Assembly (NCBI GenBank): GCA_003216415.1
Contig: QCIY01000003.1
Location: 88,232-152,231 of the forward strand
Length of the DNA stretch: 64,000 bases
DNA from: Prochlorococcus sp. AG-402-O16
GTDB taxonomy: Bacteria; Cyanobacteriota; Cyanobacteriia; PCC-6307; Cyanobiaceae
Reading direction: 5' to 3'
Part shown: positions 17,577-29,226 of the stretch, one piece after another
How the letters are laid out: the number at the start of each line of letters is the position of its first letter
How positions within the stretch are numbered: the first letter of the stretch is position 1
Translations under genes and position numbers: made by a program
Notes under the pieces: model-generated
The model's database searches: none
Seen by the model: the letters and a program-made list of their open reading frames with translations, nothing else
Told to the model about the DNA's origin: nothing

Positions 17577-18380
17577 ATGGACCTCAAAAAAATAGAAGAA
17601 CTAGAACTTAAGTATTTAAATAAATATTTTTCGTTTTTAAAGTTCAGTTTAGAAGAAATTCTAGTAGGTCTTAAAACTCGAGATAAAATTATTGATGACT
17701 GGATAGGTCTTTATGGCACAAATATTAGTGACTATTCAACTGGTGCAGAAAGAGTTATTTATTCTCTTTTGAATGGAAAAGGAATTGGAACTCCTAACTC
17801 AGCACCTGTTGGCAGCGACCTGTTTTTTGAAGTTGATGATGCATTCATTCACATTGATCTTAAAACTGTAGGGGCAACCCTATCACCCATTAAACAAGAT
17901 AAAGCAAATAATATAGTAGGAAAGTCAAATAATATAGGAGATTTTGCAGATAAAATTTTTATTGGTACTAATCAAAATTCTTACAGTTCAAAAATCTTGA
18001 TTTATGAGGGTAAGCCAAAGCAATTTTCAAGAAATTACAAAGCTCATCTTCCCCCAATTTATAACAGAAAAGACAAAAACAAGGCGAAACCTTGTTTAAC
18101 TTATTTTATAACTATTCTTTATGACAAAGATACTCGAGAAACACTTGTTATCAATCTTCTTTGTATGCCAAACGGTGAACTAAACAAGATTTATGAACAT
18201 AAGCCTATTAGTGCAGGGAAAAATCCAGACAAAACAAGATTTAACTTTAAAAGAACCCCAGACTTTGAATTATTAAATAAGGAAAAAAGAGTAAAGATTG
18301 TATTTTTTAAAGAAAATATGGACAAAAAATATCTGAAGAGATTAAAGTTTCAAGATAATTTATTTAAAAGTCAAAAATAA
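17577..18380 (+). CDS. Putative type II restriction endonuclease (PD-(D/E)xK fold)
   Basis: A 267-residue protein immediately after the methyltransferase. The best active-site candidate is PVGSD at Asp81 followed after 12 residues by D-L-K (Asp94, Lys96) in a beta strand (FIHIDLKTV). Upstream Glu58 lies in a helix (TGAERVIYSLL), the usual PD-(D/E)xK arrangement with acid, acid and lysine. The remainder is a mixture of strands and lysine-rich loops and has no membrane segment. Cognate pairing with the methylase is inferred from position. I cannot assign it to a named restriction-enzyme family or predict its site; a solitary nuclease of another function is possible. Confidence 0.78.
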   Translation: MDLKKIEELELKYLNKYFSFLKFSLEEILVGLKTRDKIIDDWIGLYGTNISDYSTGAERVIYSLLNGKGIGTPNSAPVGSDLFFEVDDAFIHIDLKTVGATLSPIKQDKANNIVGKSNNIGDFADKIFIGTNQNSYSSKILIYEGKPKQFSRNYKAHLPPIYNRKDKNKAKPCLTYFITILYDKDTRETLVINLLCMPNGELNKIYEHKPISAGKNPDKTRFNFKRTPDFELLNKEKRVKIVFFKENMDKKYLKRLKFQDNLFKSQK

Positions 18381-18415
18381 TTTTAATTATTTAAATATTA
18401 ACTTTAATAGCCTTA

Positions 18416-18441
18416 TTCTCTTTAAGAGAAAAAATTTTTAA
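18416..18441 (+). terminator. Weak candidate terminator after the R-M genes
   Basis: A short inverted repeat TTCTC-TTTAA-GAGAA is followed by AAAA and a T-run. It lies between the end of the endonuclease gene and the end of the convergent glmS gene. The stem is only five pairs and lacks G+C, and the T-run is separated by A residues, so function is uncertain. Confidence 0.3.
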
Positions 18442-18462
18442 ATGATTTGATTTATAGGCCAA

Positions 18463-20358
18463 CTACTCTACGGTTACACTTTTAGCTAAATTTCTTGGTT
18501 GATCCACGTCAAGTCCTCTATGAGCTGCGATATGGTAACTCAATAACTGCAAAGGGACTATGTTCAATAAAGGTGAAATCCATTCATTGGAGGAAGGGAT
18601 TTTCATTAAATAATCAAAGATTTCAGTACCATTACATTCAGGAGCTATCCCAATCAAGTATGAATCTCTAGCTTTTGCTTCTTGTGCATTACTAATAACT
18701 TTATCAAAAACTTCACCAGGAGAAGCTATAGAAATTACAGGTACTTTTTTATCTAACAAAGCTATTGGACCATGTTTCATTTCACCAGCTGGATATCCTG
18801 CGGCATGAATATAACTTATTTCCTTCAGTTTTAATGCTCCTTCAAGAGCAATAGGATAATTTATGCCTCTCCCTAAAAATATAACATCTTTAATATTAAA
18901 AAAGTCATGAGCTAACTTTTCTGATGATTGATCATGTTTTTCTAGAAGATCATCTAATAATGGAGGAAGTTTTATAAGTTCTTTTATTAATTTTTCTATT
19001 TCATCAGGACTTTGACTACCTTTAATCTGGGCAAAGTATATTGCTAATCCATAAAAAGAAAGTAATTGTGCAAAAAAAGTTTTTGTTGCAGCAACTCCAA
19101 CTTCTATCCCTGCACAAATATCGATTATATTTGGAACCTGCCTTCCTATAGAGCTCTCTCTTCTATTTGTTATTGCAATAAGATTGGGTCTAAATTTTTT
19201 ATCTTTAATTACGGACCTTCGTTTGATTTCCATATCAATAGCTGCAATTGTATCAGCAGTTTCTCCAGATTGAGAAACTCCAATAGTTAATGTATTTGGT
19301 AATAGTGGAGGGGGAGAATAACGAAATTCGCTAGCATAAAAAACATTTGTAGGAATACCTGAGAATTGCTCTAATAAAAAGCTACCTACCATTGCAGCGT
19401 GTTTACTTGTTCCACAAGCAATAATTTCAATTCGCTCGATTGACTCAAAAAATTTTGTATCAAAAGGATACTTTATTTGATATTGACCATTTTCTGAATT
19501 TTCTATTAAATAATTTTCTAACCAATTTTTTGCAGTTTCCGGCTGATCATATATCTCTTTTAGCATGAAGTGTTTGAAGTTCATCTTATCAATTATTTGC
19601 TCTGAGACTTTTAAGGAAACAGGATTTCGATATTGTCTCTCGTTATTTGAGTCATATATTTCTATTCCAAGAGGAGTTAATAAAGCTATTTCCTCATCCT
19701 CCATAGGCAGAATAATGTTTGTAAAGTTTGCAATAGCTGGAGTATCACTTGCACAAATAAATTCTCCTTCACCCAAACCAATAATCAAAGGTGCTTGTTT
19801 TCTTGCAACTACAAGCGAGGTTGGGGCACCAGCCCACAAAACTGCCAAGGCATAAGATCCTTCCAAATCAGATATTACATTTCTAACAGCTACTAATAAT
19901 GTTGATCCGTTATTCTCAAGCTTTAGTTTACTTAATGTATTTAATTCTCTTTGAATTAAATGAGGAATTACCTCAGTATCTGTATCAGAATTGAAAATTA
20001 TGCCCTCATTCTCTAATTTATTTTTTAAGTCTTGAAAATTTTCAATAATTCCATTTTGAACAACTGCGATTGCTCCTGAACTATCGGTATGAGGATGAGC
20101 ATTTTTAACCTCAGGTTTCCCATGAGTAGCCCAACGAGTATGAGCTATACCAACGGTTCCAGGAATATTCTTTTCATTAAGATTAACTCTTAAATTTTTA
20201 AGTTTTCCCTCAGCTTTGTCACAAGTAATAGAATTTGTTTCAGGATTAATTACTGCAATACCTGCTGAATCATATCCTCTATATTCAAGTTTTTCTAAAC
20301 CATTCATCAACAATGGTAAAGCTTTTTTATAACCAGTTACAGCAACTATTCCACACAT
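18463..20358 (-). CDS. glmS: Glucosamine-6-phosphate synthase (glutamine-hydrolysing)
   Basis: GlmS makes glucosamine 6-phosphate from fructose 6-phosphate and glutamine, the first step to UDP-GlcNAc for peptidoglycan and lipopolysaccharide. The N-terminal glutaminase domain begins MCGIVAVTGY, where the Cys after Met is the nucleophile, and contains HTRWATHG. Two SIS sugar-isomerase domains follow (ACGTSKHAA and LGRGINYPIALEGALKLKE) and the C-terminus ends PRNLAKSVTVE. The frame is open six codons further upstream (to 20376), but the start at 20358 is chosen because the nucleophile must become residue 1 after Met removal. It lies downstream of psaC on the same strand. Confidence 0.96.
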   Translation of the reverse strand: MCGIVAVTGYKKALPLLMNGLEKLEYRGYDSAGIAVINPETNSITCDKAEGKLKNLRVNLNEKNIPGTVGIAHTRWATHGKPEVKNAHPHTDSSGAIAVVQNGIIENFQDLKNKLENEGIIFNSDTDTEVIPHLIQRELNTLSKLKLENNGSTLLVAVRNVISDLEGSYALAVLWAGAPTSLVVARKQAPLIIGLGEGEFICASDTPAIANFTNIILPMEDEEIALLTPLGIEIYDSNNERQYRNPVSLKVSEQIIDKMNFKHFMLKEIYDQPETAKNWLENYLIENSENGQYQIKYPFDTKFFESIERIEIIACGTSKHAAMVGSFLLEQFSGIPTNVFYASEFRYSPPPLLPNTLTIGVSQSGETADTIAAIDMEIKRRSVIKDKKFRPNLIAITNRRESSIGRQVPNIIDICAGIEVGVAATKTFFAQLLSFYGLAIYFAQIKGSQSPDEIEKLIKELIKLPPLLDDLLEKHDQSSEKLAHDFFNIKDVIFLGRGINYPIALEGALKLKEISYIHAAGYPAGEMKHGPIALLDKKVPVISIASPGEVFDKVISNAQEAKARDSYLIGIAPECNGTEIFDYLMKIPSSNEWISPLLNIVPLQLLSYHIAAHRGLDVDQPRNLAKSVTVE

Positions 20359-20438
20359 ACAATCAATTTTTTTCAATTATATTGAAAAAAATTGAGTATT
20401 TATTAAAGTATGGACTCTCTTAAAACTGCACTATAAAT

Positions 20439-20722
<284 letters not shown>

Positions 20723-20817
20723 TGTCTTACAAAGAAATTAAAAAAATTAAGATATGCTTCACTCTTGTTAACTCTAGGGCATAAAATCTTATAGATAATT
20801 AGTAAATTCCATAAACT

Positions 20818-21057
20818 ATGTCACAAGAAATCCTCGAAAAAGTCTGTTCTATTGTTTCAGAGCAATTAAGCGTTGAAGCAGAAGAAGTAAAATCAGATTC
20901 AAATTTCCAAAATGATTTGGGTGCAGATTCTTTAGATACCGTTGAATTAGTAATGGCTCTAGAGGAAGCATTTGATATTGAAATTCCTGATGAAGCGGCT
21001 GAAGGTATCGCAACAGTTGGCGATGCAGTTAAATTCATCGAAGAAAAAAAAGGTTAG
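20818..21057 (+). CDS. acpP: Acyl carrier protein
   Basis: A 79-residue acidic acyl carrier protein. The 4'-phosphopantetheine attachment site is Ser38 in [17 protein letters not shown], at the start of the recognition helix, and the [20 protein letters not shown] tail is typical. It carries growing acyl chains in fatty acid synthesis. It is followed six bases later by fabF, so the carrier and a condensing enzyme are co-expressed. The start is fixed by the conserved N-terminus and the position of the serine. Confidence 0.98.
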   Translation: MSQEILEKVCSIVSEQLSVEAEEVKSDSNFQNDLGADSLDTVELVMALEEAFDIEIPDEAAEGIATVGDAVKFIEEKKG

Positions 21058-21063
21058 TCAAGG

Positions 21064-22308
21064 ATGCCAAATTTCCATCGAGTAGTTATTACTGGTATTG
21101 GAGCAGTAACTCCAATTGGTAACAACATTGATGAATATTTACTCAGTCTTCAAAAAGGGGTAAATGGTGTCTCAGGAATTACACTCTTTGATCCAGGACA
21201 ACATCCTTGTAAATTTGCAGCAGAAGTTAAAAATCTTCAAACTGAAAATTTTATTGAAGCTAAAGAATCAAAAAGGTGGGATCGCTTTTCCCAGTTTGGA
21301 GTTATTGCAGCAAAGCAAGCCTTTAGTGATTCTGGACTAGAAATTACTGAAGCTAATGCATCAAGAATTGGAGTAATTATTGGCTCTGGAGTTGGAGGCT
21401 TACTCACTATGGAAAGTCAAGCTCAAATACTGAGTCATAAAGGTCCAAAAAGAGTAAGTCCATTTACAGTCCCAATGATGATTCCAAACATGGCAACTGG
21501 ACTAGCTGCCATCGCCTTGGGAGCAAAAGGACCAAGTTCATCTGTTTCAACCGCATGCGCTGCTGGTTCAAATGCAATTGGTGATTCATTTAGATTACTC
21601 CAACTTGGCAAGGCAGATGCAATGATCTGTGGGGGAGCAGAAGCCAGTATTACGCCTCTTGGAGTTGCTGGTTTTGCTAGTGCAAAAGCTCTTTCTTTCA
21701 GAAATGAAAGCCCCAAAACAGCAAGTAGACCTTTTGATGCAGAAAGAGATGGATTTGTTATTGGAGAGGGATCAGGAATTCTTGTTTTAGAAACTTTAGA
21801 AAATGCACAAAAAAGGGATGCAAGAATTTACGCGGAAATTATTGGATATGGCACTACATGTGATGCTCATCACATCACTGCTCCCTCTCCAGGAGGGGTT
21901 GGAGGTGCAGAAGCTATCAAACTAGCAATTGAAGATAGTTCTATAAGCCTTGAAAAGGTTGATTACATAAATGCTCATGGAACTAGTACATCAGCTAACG
22001 ACAAAAATGAAACTTCTGCAATTAAATCAATATTTAAAGACAGATCTTACCTTATTCCTGTAAGCTCTACTAAGTCGATGACTGGTCATCTCTTAGGAGG
22101 TTCAGGAGGTATAGAAGCTGTAGCTTGTGTACTTTCTTTGACACATAATTTTATCCCTCCTACAATTAACTACGTCAATCCAGATCCTGATTGTGATCTT
22201 GATTATGTACCAAATAATGCAAGAGAAACTCAAGTAGGAGTCGCTCTTTCTAATTCCTTCGGCTTTGGTGGTCATAATGTTTGCCTTGCTTTCAGCAAAA
22301 TGAATTGA
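21064..22308 (+). CDS. fabF: 3-oxoacyl-[acyl-carrier-protein] synthase II
   Basis: A 414-residue condensing enzyme that elongates acyl-ACP with malonyl-ACP. The thiolase-fold catalytic triad is visible: Cys in [14 protein letters not shown], His in [14 protein letters not shown] and His in [13 protein letters not shown]. The [10 protein letters not shown] loop is also present. It follows acpP directly and precedes tktA by 43 bases. The length and motifs match FabF rather than FabH, which has a Cys-His-Asn triad. Confidence 0.97.
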   Translation: MPNFHRVVITGIGAVTPIGNNIDEYLLSLQKGVNGVSGITLFDPGQHPCKFAAEVKNLQTENFIEAKESKRWDRFSQFGVIAAKQAFSDSGLEITEANASRIGVIIGSGVGGLLTMESQAQILSHKGPKRVSPFTVPMMIPNMATGLAAIALGAKGPSSSVSTACAAGSNAIGDSFRLLQLGKADAMICGGAEASITPLGVAGFASAKALSFRNESPKTASRPFDAERDGFVIGEGSGILVLETLENAQKRDARIYAEIIGYGTTCDAHHITAPSPGGVGGAEAIKLAIEDSSISLEKVDYINAHGTSTSANDKNETSAIKSIFKDRSYLIPVSSTKSMTGHLLGGSGGIEAVACVLSLTHNFIPPTINYVNPDPDCDLDYVPNNARETQVGVALSNSFGFGGHNVCLAFSKMN

Positions 22309-22351
22309 TGACAACCAATTCTCTATTTCCAACTTATCTCGTTTTAAAACA

Positions 22352-24358
22352 ATGGTCGCTGCATCTGTTTCATTAGAATCACTTTGTGTAAATAGTATAA
22401 GAATGCTTGCTGTAGATGCAGTAAATAAATCTAATAGTGGTCATCCTGGTTTACCAATGGGATGTGCTCCTATGGGTTATGCACTATGGCAAAACATACT
22501 TAATCACAATCCCAATAATCCAAAATGGTTTAACAGAGATCGTTTTGTATTATCAGCTGGCCATGGCTGTATGTTGTTATATTCTTTGCTTCATCTGACA
22601 GGGTACAAATCAGTTTCCATAGAAGATATAAAAGAATTTAGACAATGGGGGTCGAAAACTCCTGGACATCCTGAAACATTCGAGACTGAAGGAGTTGAAG
22701 TGACAGCTGGACCTCTCGGAGCCGGAATTTCTAATGCAGTTGGTTTAGCAATAGCTGAAACTCACCTAGCAGCTAAATTCAATAAGCCTGATTGCAATAT
22801 TGTTGATCATTACACTTACGTCATAATGGGTGATGGTTGCAATCAAGAAGGTATCGCATCAGAGGCTTGCTCATTAGCTGGTCATCTTAAACTTGGAAAG
22901 TTAATTGCACTTTATGATGATAATCAAATTACAATTGATGGCCGTACCGATGTTTCTTTTACTGAGGACGTTTTAAAAAGATATGAAGCTTATGGATGGC
23001 ATGTTCAACATGTAGAAGATGGAAATCATGATGTTAGAGGAATAACTGAAGCTATCGAAAAAGCAAAATTAGTTACAGATAAACCCTCAATAATAAAAAT
23101 TTCTACAACCATAGGATATGGATCACCTAATAAATCAGATACTGCTGGAATTCATGGGGCAGCAGTTGGAGAAGAAGAAGCTTTATTAACCAGAGAATTT
23201 TTAAATTGGGAGTATCCTCCATTTGAAATCCCAAATGAAGTATACGAACATTTTAGAAAATCAATTAATAAAGGTGAAGATCTAGAAAAAAAATGGGATT
23301 TTAAATTTGAAGAATATCAGAAAAAATATCCTTCTGAAGGCGCTGAGTTCAAAAGAATGTTAACAGGCCAATTACCTGAAAATTGGGACTCAGATCTACC
23401 CTCTTATTCACCTGATGATAAAGGTTTAGCCACCAGAAAACATTCACAAATATGTTTAGGTGCCCTTGGTCCTAACCTACCTGAATTGATTGGCGGATCA
23501 GCAGATTTAACTCACTCTAACTACACGGATATCAAAGGCGAAACTGGATCATTCCAAGCATCTAGCCCTGAAAAAAGATATTTACATTTTGGTGTTAGAG
23601 AACATGCTATGGCAGCAGTTCTTAATGGCATTGCATATCACAACAGTGGTCTTATACCTTATGGGGGAACCTTCCTTGTTTTCGCCGATTACATGAGAGG
23701 TTCAATGAGGCTTTCAGCACTTAGCGAATTAGGAGTTATCTATGTATTAACCCATGATTCAATTGGTGTAGGTGAAGATGGTCCAACACATCAACCTATT
23801 GAAACTATCCCTTCTCTTCGTGCTATGCCTAACATGCTAGTTTTCAGACCTGGAGATGGTAACGAGACTAGCGGAGCTTATAAGCTTGCGATTCAAAATC
23901 GAAAAAGACCTTCAGCGCTTTGTTTAAGTAGACAAGGTATGCCAAATCAAGAAAATACTTCGATTGATAAAGTTGCATTAGGAGGATATATAGTTTCTGA
24001 TTGCGAAGGAACACCAGATTTAATATTTATCGGTACTGGAAGCGAACTAAATCTTTGTATTGACGCAAGTAAAGAGATTTCTAACTTAGGTAAAAAAACT
24101 AGAGTTGTCTCTATGCCTTGTGTAGAACTATTCGAAGAACAAGAAGAATCTTATAAAGAAAGTGTTTTACCTAGTAATGTAACCAAAAGAGTTGTAGTGG
24201 AAGCTGCCCATTCATTTGGATGGCATAAATATACAGGTTTTGATGGAATTTGTATTACAATGGATAGATTTGGTGCATCAGCACCTGGAGGTGAGTGTTT
24301 GAAAAATTTTGGATTTACAGTCGAAAATGTAGTTAACAAGACGAAAGAAATTCTCTAA
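22352..24358 (+). CDS. tktA: Transketolase
   Basis: A 668-residue thiamine-diphosphate enzyme of the Calvin cycle and pentose phosphate pathway. It transfers two-carbon units between ketose and aldose phosphates. It has the N-terminal SGHPGLPMG motif, the ThDP/metal motif GDGCNQEG with the following N, and the pyrimidine-domain region [15 protein letters not shown]. The C-terminal regulatory domain is present. It follows acpP-fabF on the same strand, and thiC, which makes the pyrimidine part of its cofactor, converges 11 bases downstream. Confidence 0.97.
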   Translation: MVAASVSLESLCVNSIRMLAVDAVNKSNSGHPGLPMGCAPMGYALWQNILNHNPNNPKWFNRDRFVLSAGHGCMLLYSLLHLTGYKSVSIEDIKEFRQWGSKTPGHPETFETEGVEVTAGPLGAGISNAVGLAIAETHLAAKFNKPDCNIVDHYTYVIMGDGCNQEGIASEACSLAGHLKLGKLIALYDDNQITIDGRTDVSFTEDVLKRYEAYGWHVQHVEDGNHDVRGITEAIEKAKLVTDKPSIIKISTTIGYGSPNKSDTAGIHGAAVGEEEALLTREFLNWEYPPFEIPNEVYEHFRKSINKGEDLEKKWDFKFEEYQKKYPSEGAEFKRMLTGQLPENWDSDLPSYSPDDKGLATRKHSQICLGALGPNLPELIGGSADLTHSNYTDIKGETGSFQASSPEKRYLHFGVREHAMAAVLNGIAYHNSGLIPYGGTFLVFADYMRGSMRLSALSELGVIYVLTHDSIGVGEDGPTHQPIETIPSLRAMPNMLVFRPGDGNETSGAYKLAIQNRKRPSALCLSRQGMPNQENTSIDKVALGGYIVSDCEGTPDLIFIGTGSELNLCIDASKEISNLGKKTRVVSMPCVELFEEQEESYKESVLPSNVTKRVVVEAAHSFGWHKYTGFDGICITMDRFGASAPGGECLKNFGFTVENVVNKTKEIL

Positions 24359-24369
24359 CAATTCACTAG

Positions 24370-25746
<1,377 letters not shown>

Positions 25747-25760
25747 TTATAAATTTTTAA

Positions 25761-25796
25761 AAGTGGTATTACTAAAGATTGATCAAATTTCCACTT
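25761..25796 (-). promoter_or_regulatory. Candidate switch helix in the thiC leader
   Basis: On the minus strand, AAGTGG at the 3' edge of the TPP aptamer (25791-25796) is complementary to CCACTT at 25761-25766, followed by a run of T and A. Pairing would compete with the aptamer P1 strand and could form the expression platform. The stem is only six Watson-Crick pairs with a possible G-U extension, so this is tentative. Confidence 0.4.
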
Positions 25797-25870
25797 CCCT
25801 GTATCAGGATTAATGATTCAGGTTCAAAGGGTATGATCTCAGCTAAGTCATATTTCTTAGCACCCCTAGT
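25793..25870 (-). promoter_or_regulatory. TPP riboswitch aptamer (THI element) upstream of thiC
   Basis: The minus strand reads AGGGGTGC, then CTGAGAT, ACCCTTTGAACCTGA and finally CCTGATACAGGGAAGT. These are the conserved blocks of the thiamine pyrophosphate aptamer in the right order. The element lies about 50 bases upstream of the thiC ATG. It senses TPP and turns thiamine synthesis down when the cofactor is plentiful. The helix and loop sequences are close to consensus. Confidence 0.95.
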
Positions 25871-25940
25871 ATTTATTTTATTAATAGCTCCTTTATAAAA
25901 AATAGTCATCACATATTGCGTAAAAATATATAAAGTATTT

Positions 25941-26156
25941 TTATTTAACTTTTTGACAATACTTTATTTTTTTTAAAATATTTTTTCTATCTAACTTTCT
26001 TCTCATATCTTTTTCCAAAATAATTGATATCCCCATTAAACCAATAGGCAAATAAAAAATCTTCCTAGATTTATCCCTGAATATCAAACCAATTCCAGAA
26101 AAAAGGATCATAAAAGGAGCAACAAAAGACAAAATAAATCTTTTATTCATTTTCAT
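25941..26156 (-). CDS. Small membrane protein of unknown function, 71 aa
   Basis: A basic 71-residue protein with two probable membrane segments, about residues 7-26 (ILSFVAPFMILFSGIGLIF) and 33-48 (IFYLPIGLMGISIIL), and a lysine/arginine-rich C-terminal tail likely facing the cytoplasm. Its ATG overlaps the stop of the M20 amidohydrolase in an ATGA junction, so it is probably translationally coupled to that gene. I do not recognise the family. Coupling and composition favour a real gene over a chance frame. Confidence 0.62.
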   Translation of the reverse strand: MKMNKRFILSFVAPFMILFSGIGLIFRDKSRKIFYLPIGLMGISIILEKDMRRKLDRKNILKKIKYCQKVK

Positions 26157-27337
26157 TTATCAACTTTATGAATTATTTCATTATTTAATTTTACTATGGA
26201 TTCTGTTATCACTTTAATTCCAACAGCAATTGCTCTTTCATCTGGATCAAATTTGGAACTATGTAATGGTGCACATCCATTTAAACTAGAAACACCAAGT
26301 CTAAACATAGCCCCAGGGATCTCATTCAAGAACTCAGCGAAATCTTCAGCACCTAATGATGGTTTTTGTAATTCGATAACATTCTCTTGACCCAAAACCT
26401 TAATTCCAGAATCTCTAAGGACTCTATTAATTTCAGAATTATTATTAACTGGTGGAGTAATTTCTCTAAATAATACTTTTGCATCAGCTCCAAAACTATT
26501 TGCCAAAGAAGAGATATTGTCACTGAGCCAGTTACCAATATTTCTGAATAATTTTAGATTAGTGCATCTAACAGTACCAATTAAATTAACCTTTTCGGCA
26601 AGAACATTAAATGCATTTCCACCATTAATTTTACCAAAAGTTATTACTACAGGATCTAAAGGATCTAACTTCCGTGTTATTAATTCTTGGATTCCTGAAA
26701 TAACTTTAGAGGCCACCCAAATAGCATCTAACCCTTCATGAGGTCTAGCACCATGACCGGATTTTCCTTTAATCTCTACCTTTAATTCTCCAGCAGCTGC
26801 AGTAAGACTTCCCTCTTTAATCCCAATAGTACCTACAGGTAAATCGGGGTATACATGCAGTCCCAAAATATGAGTTAAACCATTCGTTGCGCCATCCTTA
26901 ATCATCCATTTAGCTCCACTCGCAATTTCTTCAGCGGGCTGAAAAATTATTCTAGTCCCAAAATTCAGTTTTAAATCCTTCACAATTTTTGCTACACCCA
27001 ACCCAATAGATATATGTAAATCATGACCACACGCATGCATAACACCATCTACTTTTGAAGAAAAACTTAATTTAGTTTCCTCAAATATTGGTAAAGCATC
27101 CATATCCACTCTTATACCTATGATACCTTTATCTGAAGGCCCAAAATCAGCTACAACTCCAGTCCGGCCTATAGATTCAGTAACATTCCAACCAATATTT
27201 TTTAAATAACCACTAATCAAAATTGCTGTTTGATTTTCAAGCCCACTTAATTCAGGGTGTGCATGAATATGTCTTCTTAAGTTAATTAATTCGTCATTCA
27301 ACGAATCAATTTTGTTAAAAAACTGATCTCTATTCAT
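26153..27337 (-). CDS. M20 family amidohydrolase / aminoacylase (IAA-amino acid hydrolase-like)
   Basis: A 394-residue zinc metalloenzyme of the M20D subgroup, which hydrolyses N-acyl or conjugated amino acids. Metal-binding and catalytic motifs are RRHIHAHPELSG, VMHACGHDLH, QPAEEIASGAKWMI (acidic pair), GHGARPHEGLDAI in the dimerisation domain, and SLGAEDFAEF near the end. No signal peptide is seen, so the protein is cytosolic. It sits three bases downstream of the TPR-protein gene and is coupled to the small membrane protein. Substrate is not predictable; hippurate- or auxin-conjugate hydrolase names are by homology only. Confidence 0.9.
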   Translation of the reverse strand: MNRDQFFNKIDSLNDELINLRRHIHAHPELSGLENQTAILISGYLKNIGWNVTESIGRTGVVADFGPSDKGIIGIRVDMDALPIFEETKLSFSSKVDGVMHACGHDLHISIGLGVAKIVKDLKLNFGTRIIFQPAEEIASGAKWMIKDGATNGLTHILGLHVYPDLPVGTIGIKEGSLTAAAGELKVEIKGKSGHGARPHEGLDAIWVASKVISGIQELITRKLDPLDPVVITFGKINGGNAFNVLAEKVNLIGTVRCTNLKLFRNIGNWLSDNISSLANSFGADAKVLFREITPPVNNNSEINRVLRDSGIKVLGQENVIELQKPSLGAEDFAEFLNEIPGAMFRLGVSSLNGCAPLHSSKFDPDERAIAVGIKVITESIVKLNNEIIHKVDK

Positions 27338-27340
27338 GAC

Positions 27341-28129
27341 TTATTTTAAAACGATAAATTTCATTAAATCTTTAGTTGGTTTTGGAGGCCATCTTCTTAC
27401 TTTCATTAACCACTCCTCATCACTATATCGAGGATCTAATTCGGTTACTGCAATCCAATTACTCTCTGCATTACCATATTCACCCTTGGACCAGTTCAAA
27501 GCAGTCAAAGCTGCCCTAGCATCTGCGAAATTTGGATAACGTCTAATTAATTTTTTTAATTCTTTTTCAGATTCATCAATATTGCCTAACTGATAATCTG
27601 CTAAAGCCATACTTGACCTTGCCATTGCAAATCCTGGATTGTACAAAGCAGCCTTTGCAAATAAATCTCTTGCCTTTTCCCATTCTGAGGTAGAGCCTTG
27701 AACATTAGCCAAATTATATAAGGCAGAGAAATTTTTACTATCTTTCGAAATAGCAAACATATAATCTTTTTGGGCTTGCGACCATAGGCCCAAAGTTTCC
27801 TCTGCAATGCCTCTGTTAATATAAGGATCTATTTCATTAGGATTCAGACTTATTGCATTATTTTGGTCATCTATTGATCCCTCTATATCTCCAATGACAA
27901 GTCTTACATTTCCTCTATTACTGAAACCTGCAGCATCATCAGGATAGGAATCGAGATAGCGATTCCATTCTTGTAAAGCAAGATTAAATTTCCCTGCTGA
28001 ACTTAAATCTAATGCATACTTAAAAAAATCCTCCCTCGAAGATAATGAATAGCATGGTGCGATATAAAAAACGTTGACAATAATTAAAATTAATAAAAAA
28101 CAACCCTTTACTTTTTTAAAAGTTATCAT
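27341..28129 (-). CDS. Exported TPR-repeat protein
   Basis: A 262-residue protein beginning with a signal-like segment: basic start, then a hydrophobic stretch to about residue 28 that ends PCYSLSS. A single Cys near the cleavage zone raises the possibility of a lipoprotein, but the lipobox is not convincing. Residues about 35-205 contain at least five tetratricopeptide units such as [20 protein letters not shown] and [22 protein letters not shown] proteins mediate protein assembly; several cyanobacterial ones serve photosystem biogenesis, but no specific role can be assigned. The start overlaps the ruvB end by 14 bases. Confidence 0.88.
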   Translation of the reverse strand: MITFKKVKGCFLLILIIVNVFYIAPCYSLSSREDFFKYALDLSSAGKFNLALQEWNRYLDSYPDDAAGFSNRGNVRLVIGDIEGSIDDQNNAISLNPNEIDPYINRGIAEETLGLWSQAQKDYMFAISKDSKNFSALYNLANVQGSTSEWEKARDLFAKAALYNPGFAMARSSMALADYQLGNIDESEKELKKLIRRYPNFADARAALTALNWSKGEYGNAESNWIAVTELDPRYSDEEWLMKVRRWPPKPTKDLMKFIVLK

Positions 28130-29174
28130 TTTCGGAATTAATGTATTTTTTACCTAAATCAGTAAGCAATCTTCCTCGAGGAGTTCTCATAAGAAAACCA
28201 ATTTGGATGAGATATGGCTCAACTACAAATTCTAACATTGAGGAATCATCACCCAAGCCAGCTGCGATTGAATCGAGACCAGTTGGAATATTATTATTCA
28301 AATTTAAAAAAGATAAATATTGTCTATCTAAAGAATCCAATCCTTTTTCATCTATTTGGTAAGAAATTAAAGCTTTTTTTACTAAAATTGTGGAGATATA
28401 ATTAGTTTTTTTTACAACTTGAGCATAATCCCTAACTCGTTTTAATAATCTTAAAGCAATTCTTGGAGTCCCTCGAGATATCTTTGCTAATTTATACGAT
28501 GCTTCATCATCTAAATTAAGGTTTATTAATCGAGCAAAATTAACAATTATTTGTTTTAGTTCATCATTTGTATAAAATTCAATTTTCTGAGATATACCAA
28601 ATCTATCTCTCAAAGGAGGACTAATTGAAGCTAATTTAGTTGTTGCACCGATCAGGGTAAATCTGGGAATATTAATTGTTCTACAACGTGCTCCTCTATT
28701 AGCTCCCATAGTTAAATCGAGTCTAAAATCCTCCATTGCAGAATATAACAACTCTTCAGTTAACCTATTTAAACGATGTATTTCATCGATAAATAAAACT
28801 TCACCTTCTTTTAAGCCGAGCAATAATCCTACAATATCTCTAGGTCTTTCAATTGCGGGTGCAGTAGCTATTCTACATTTTGTATTCATTTCATGAGCTA
28901 TCAAAAAAGCTAGGGTAGTCTTACCTAAACCAGGCTGTCCATATAAAAGAGTATGCTCCAAAGGTTCTTTCCTATAAACTGCAGCATCTATAGCTATTCT
29001 TAAAGAAGACTTAAGTTGATCTTGGCCAATAAATTCTTGTAAAGTAGTTGGCCGAGCTAAGTTCAAATTATTATTACTTTTTTCTTCTGGAATAATTTTT
29101 GAATCAACTAGCCTAAGCTCTTTTTTACGAAGAGAAAAGTCATTATCGCCTATATTTGAAGAAATTATTGCCAT
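28116..29174 (-). CDS. ruvB: Holliday junction branch migration ATPase RuvB
   Basis: A 352-residue AAA+ motor that, with RuvA, drives branch migration of Holliday junctions. The Walker A motif [11 protein letters not shown] is near residue 80, the Walker B/DEIHRLNR motif follows, and sensor and GATTKLA motifs are intact. The C-terminal winged helix ends [18 protein letters not shown], as in all RuvB. The N-terminal 40 residues are longer than in E. coli, which is usual for cyanobacteria. It shares a 14-base overlap with the downstream TPR gene and is divergent from smpB. Confidence 0.97.
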   Translation of the reverse strand: MAIISSNIGDNDFSLRKKELRLVDSKIIPEEKSNNNLNLARPTTLQEFIGQDQLKSSLRIAIDAAVYRKEPLEHTLLYGQPGLGKTTLAFLIAHEMNTKCRIATAPAIERPRDIVGLLLGLKEGEVLFIDEIHRLNRLTEELLYSAMEDFRLDLTMGANRGARCRTINIPRFTLIGATTKLASISPPLRDRFGISQKIEFYTNDELKQIIVNFARLINLNLDDEASYKLAKISRGTPRIALRLLKRVRDYAQVVKKTNYISTILVKKALISYQIDEKGLDSLDRQYLSFLNLNNNIPTGLDSIAAGLGDDSSMLEFVVEPYLIQIGFLMRTPRGRLLTDLGKKYINSENDNF

Positions 29175-29226
29175 AATGAAAGGTTAATTGCAATTGTTCT
29201 GAGTAGAAAGAGTTTTTACAACTAAA

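Noticed and set aside
20359..20438. glmS ribozyme in the glmS leader
   Set aside because: The 80-base psaC-glmS gap has none of the conserved ribozyme sequence, and the ribozyme is a Firmicutes-type element.
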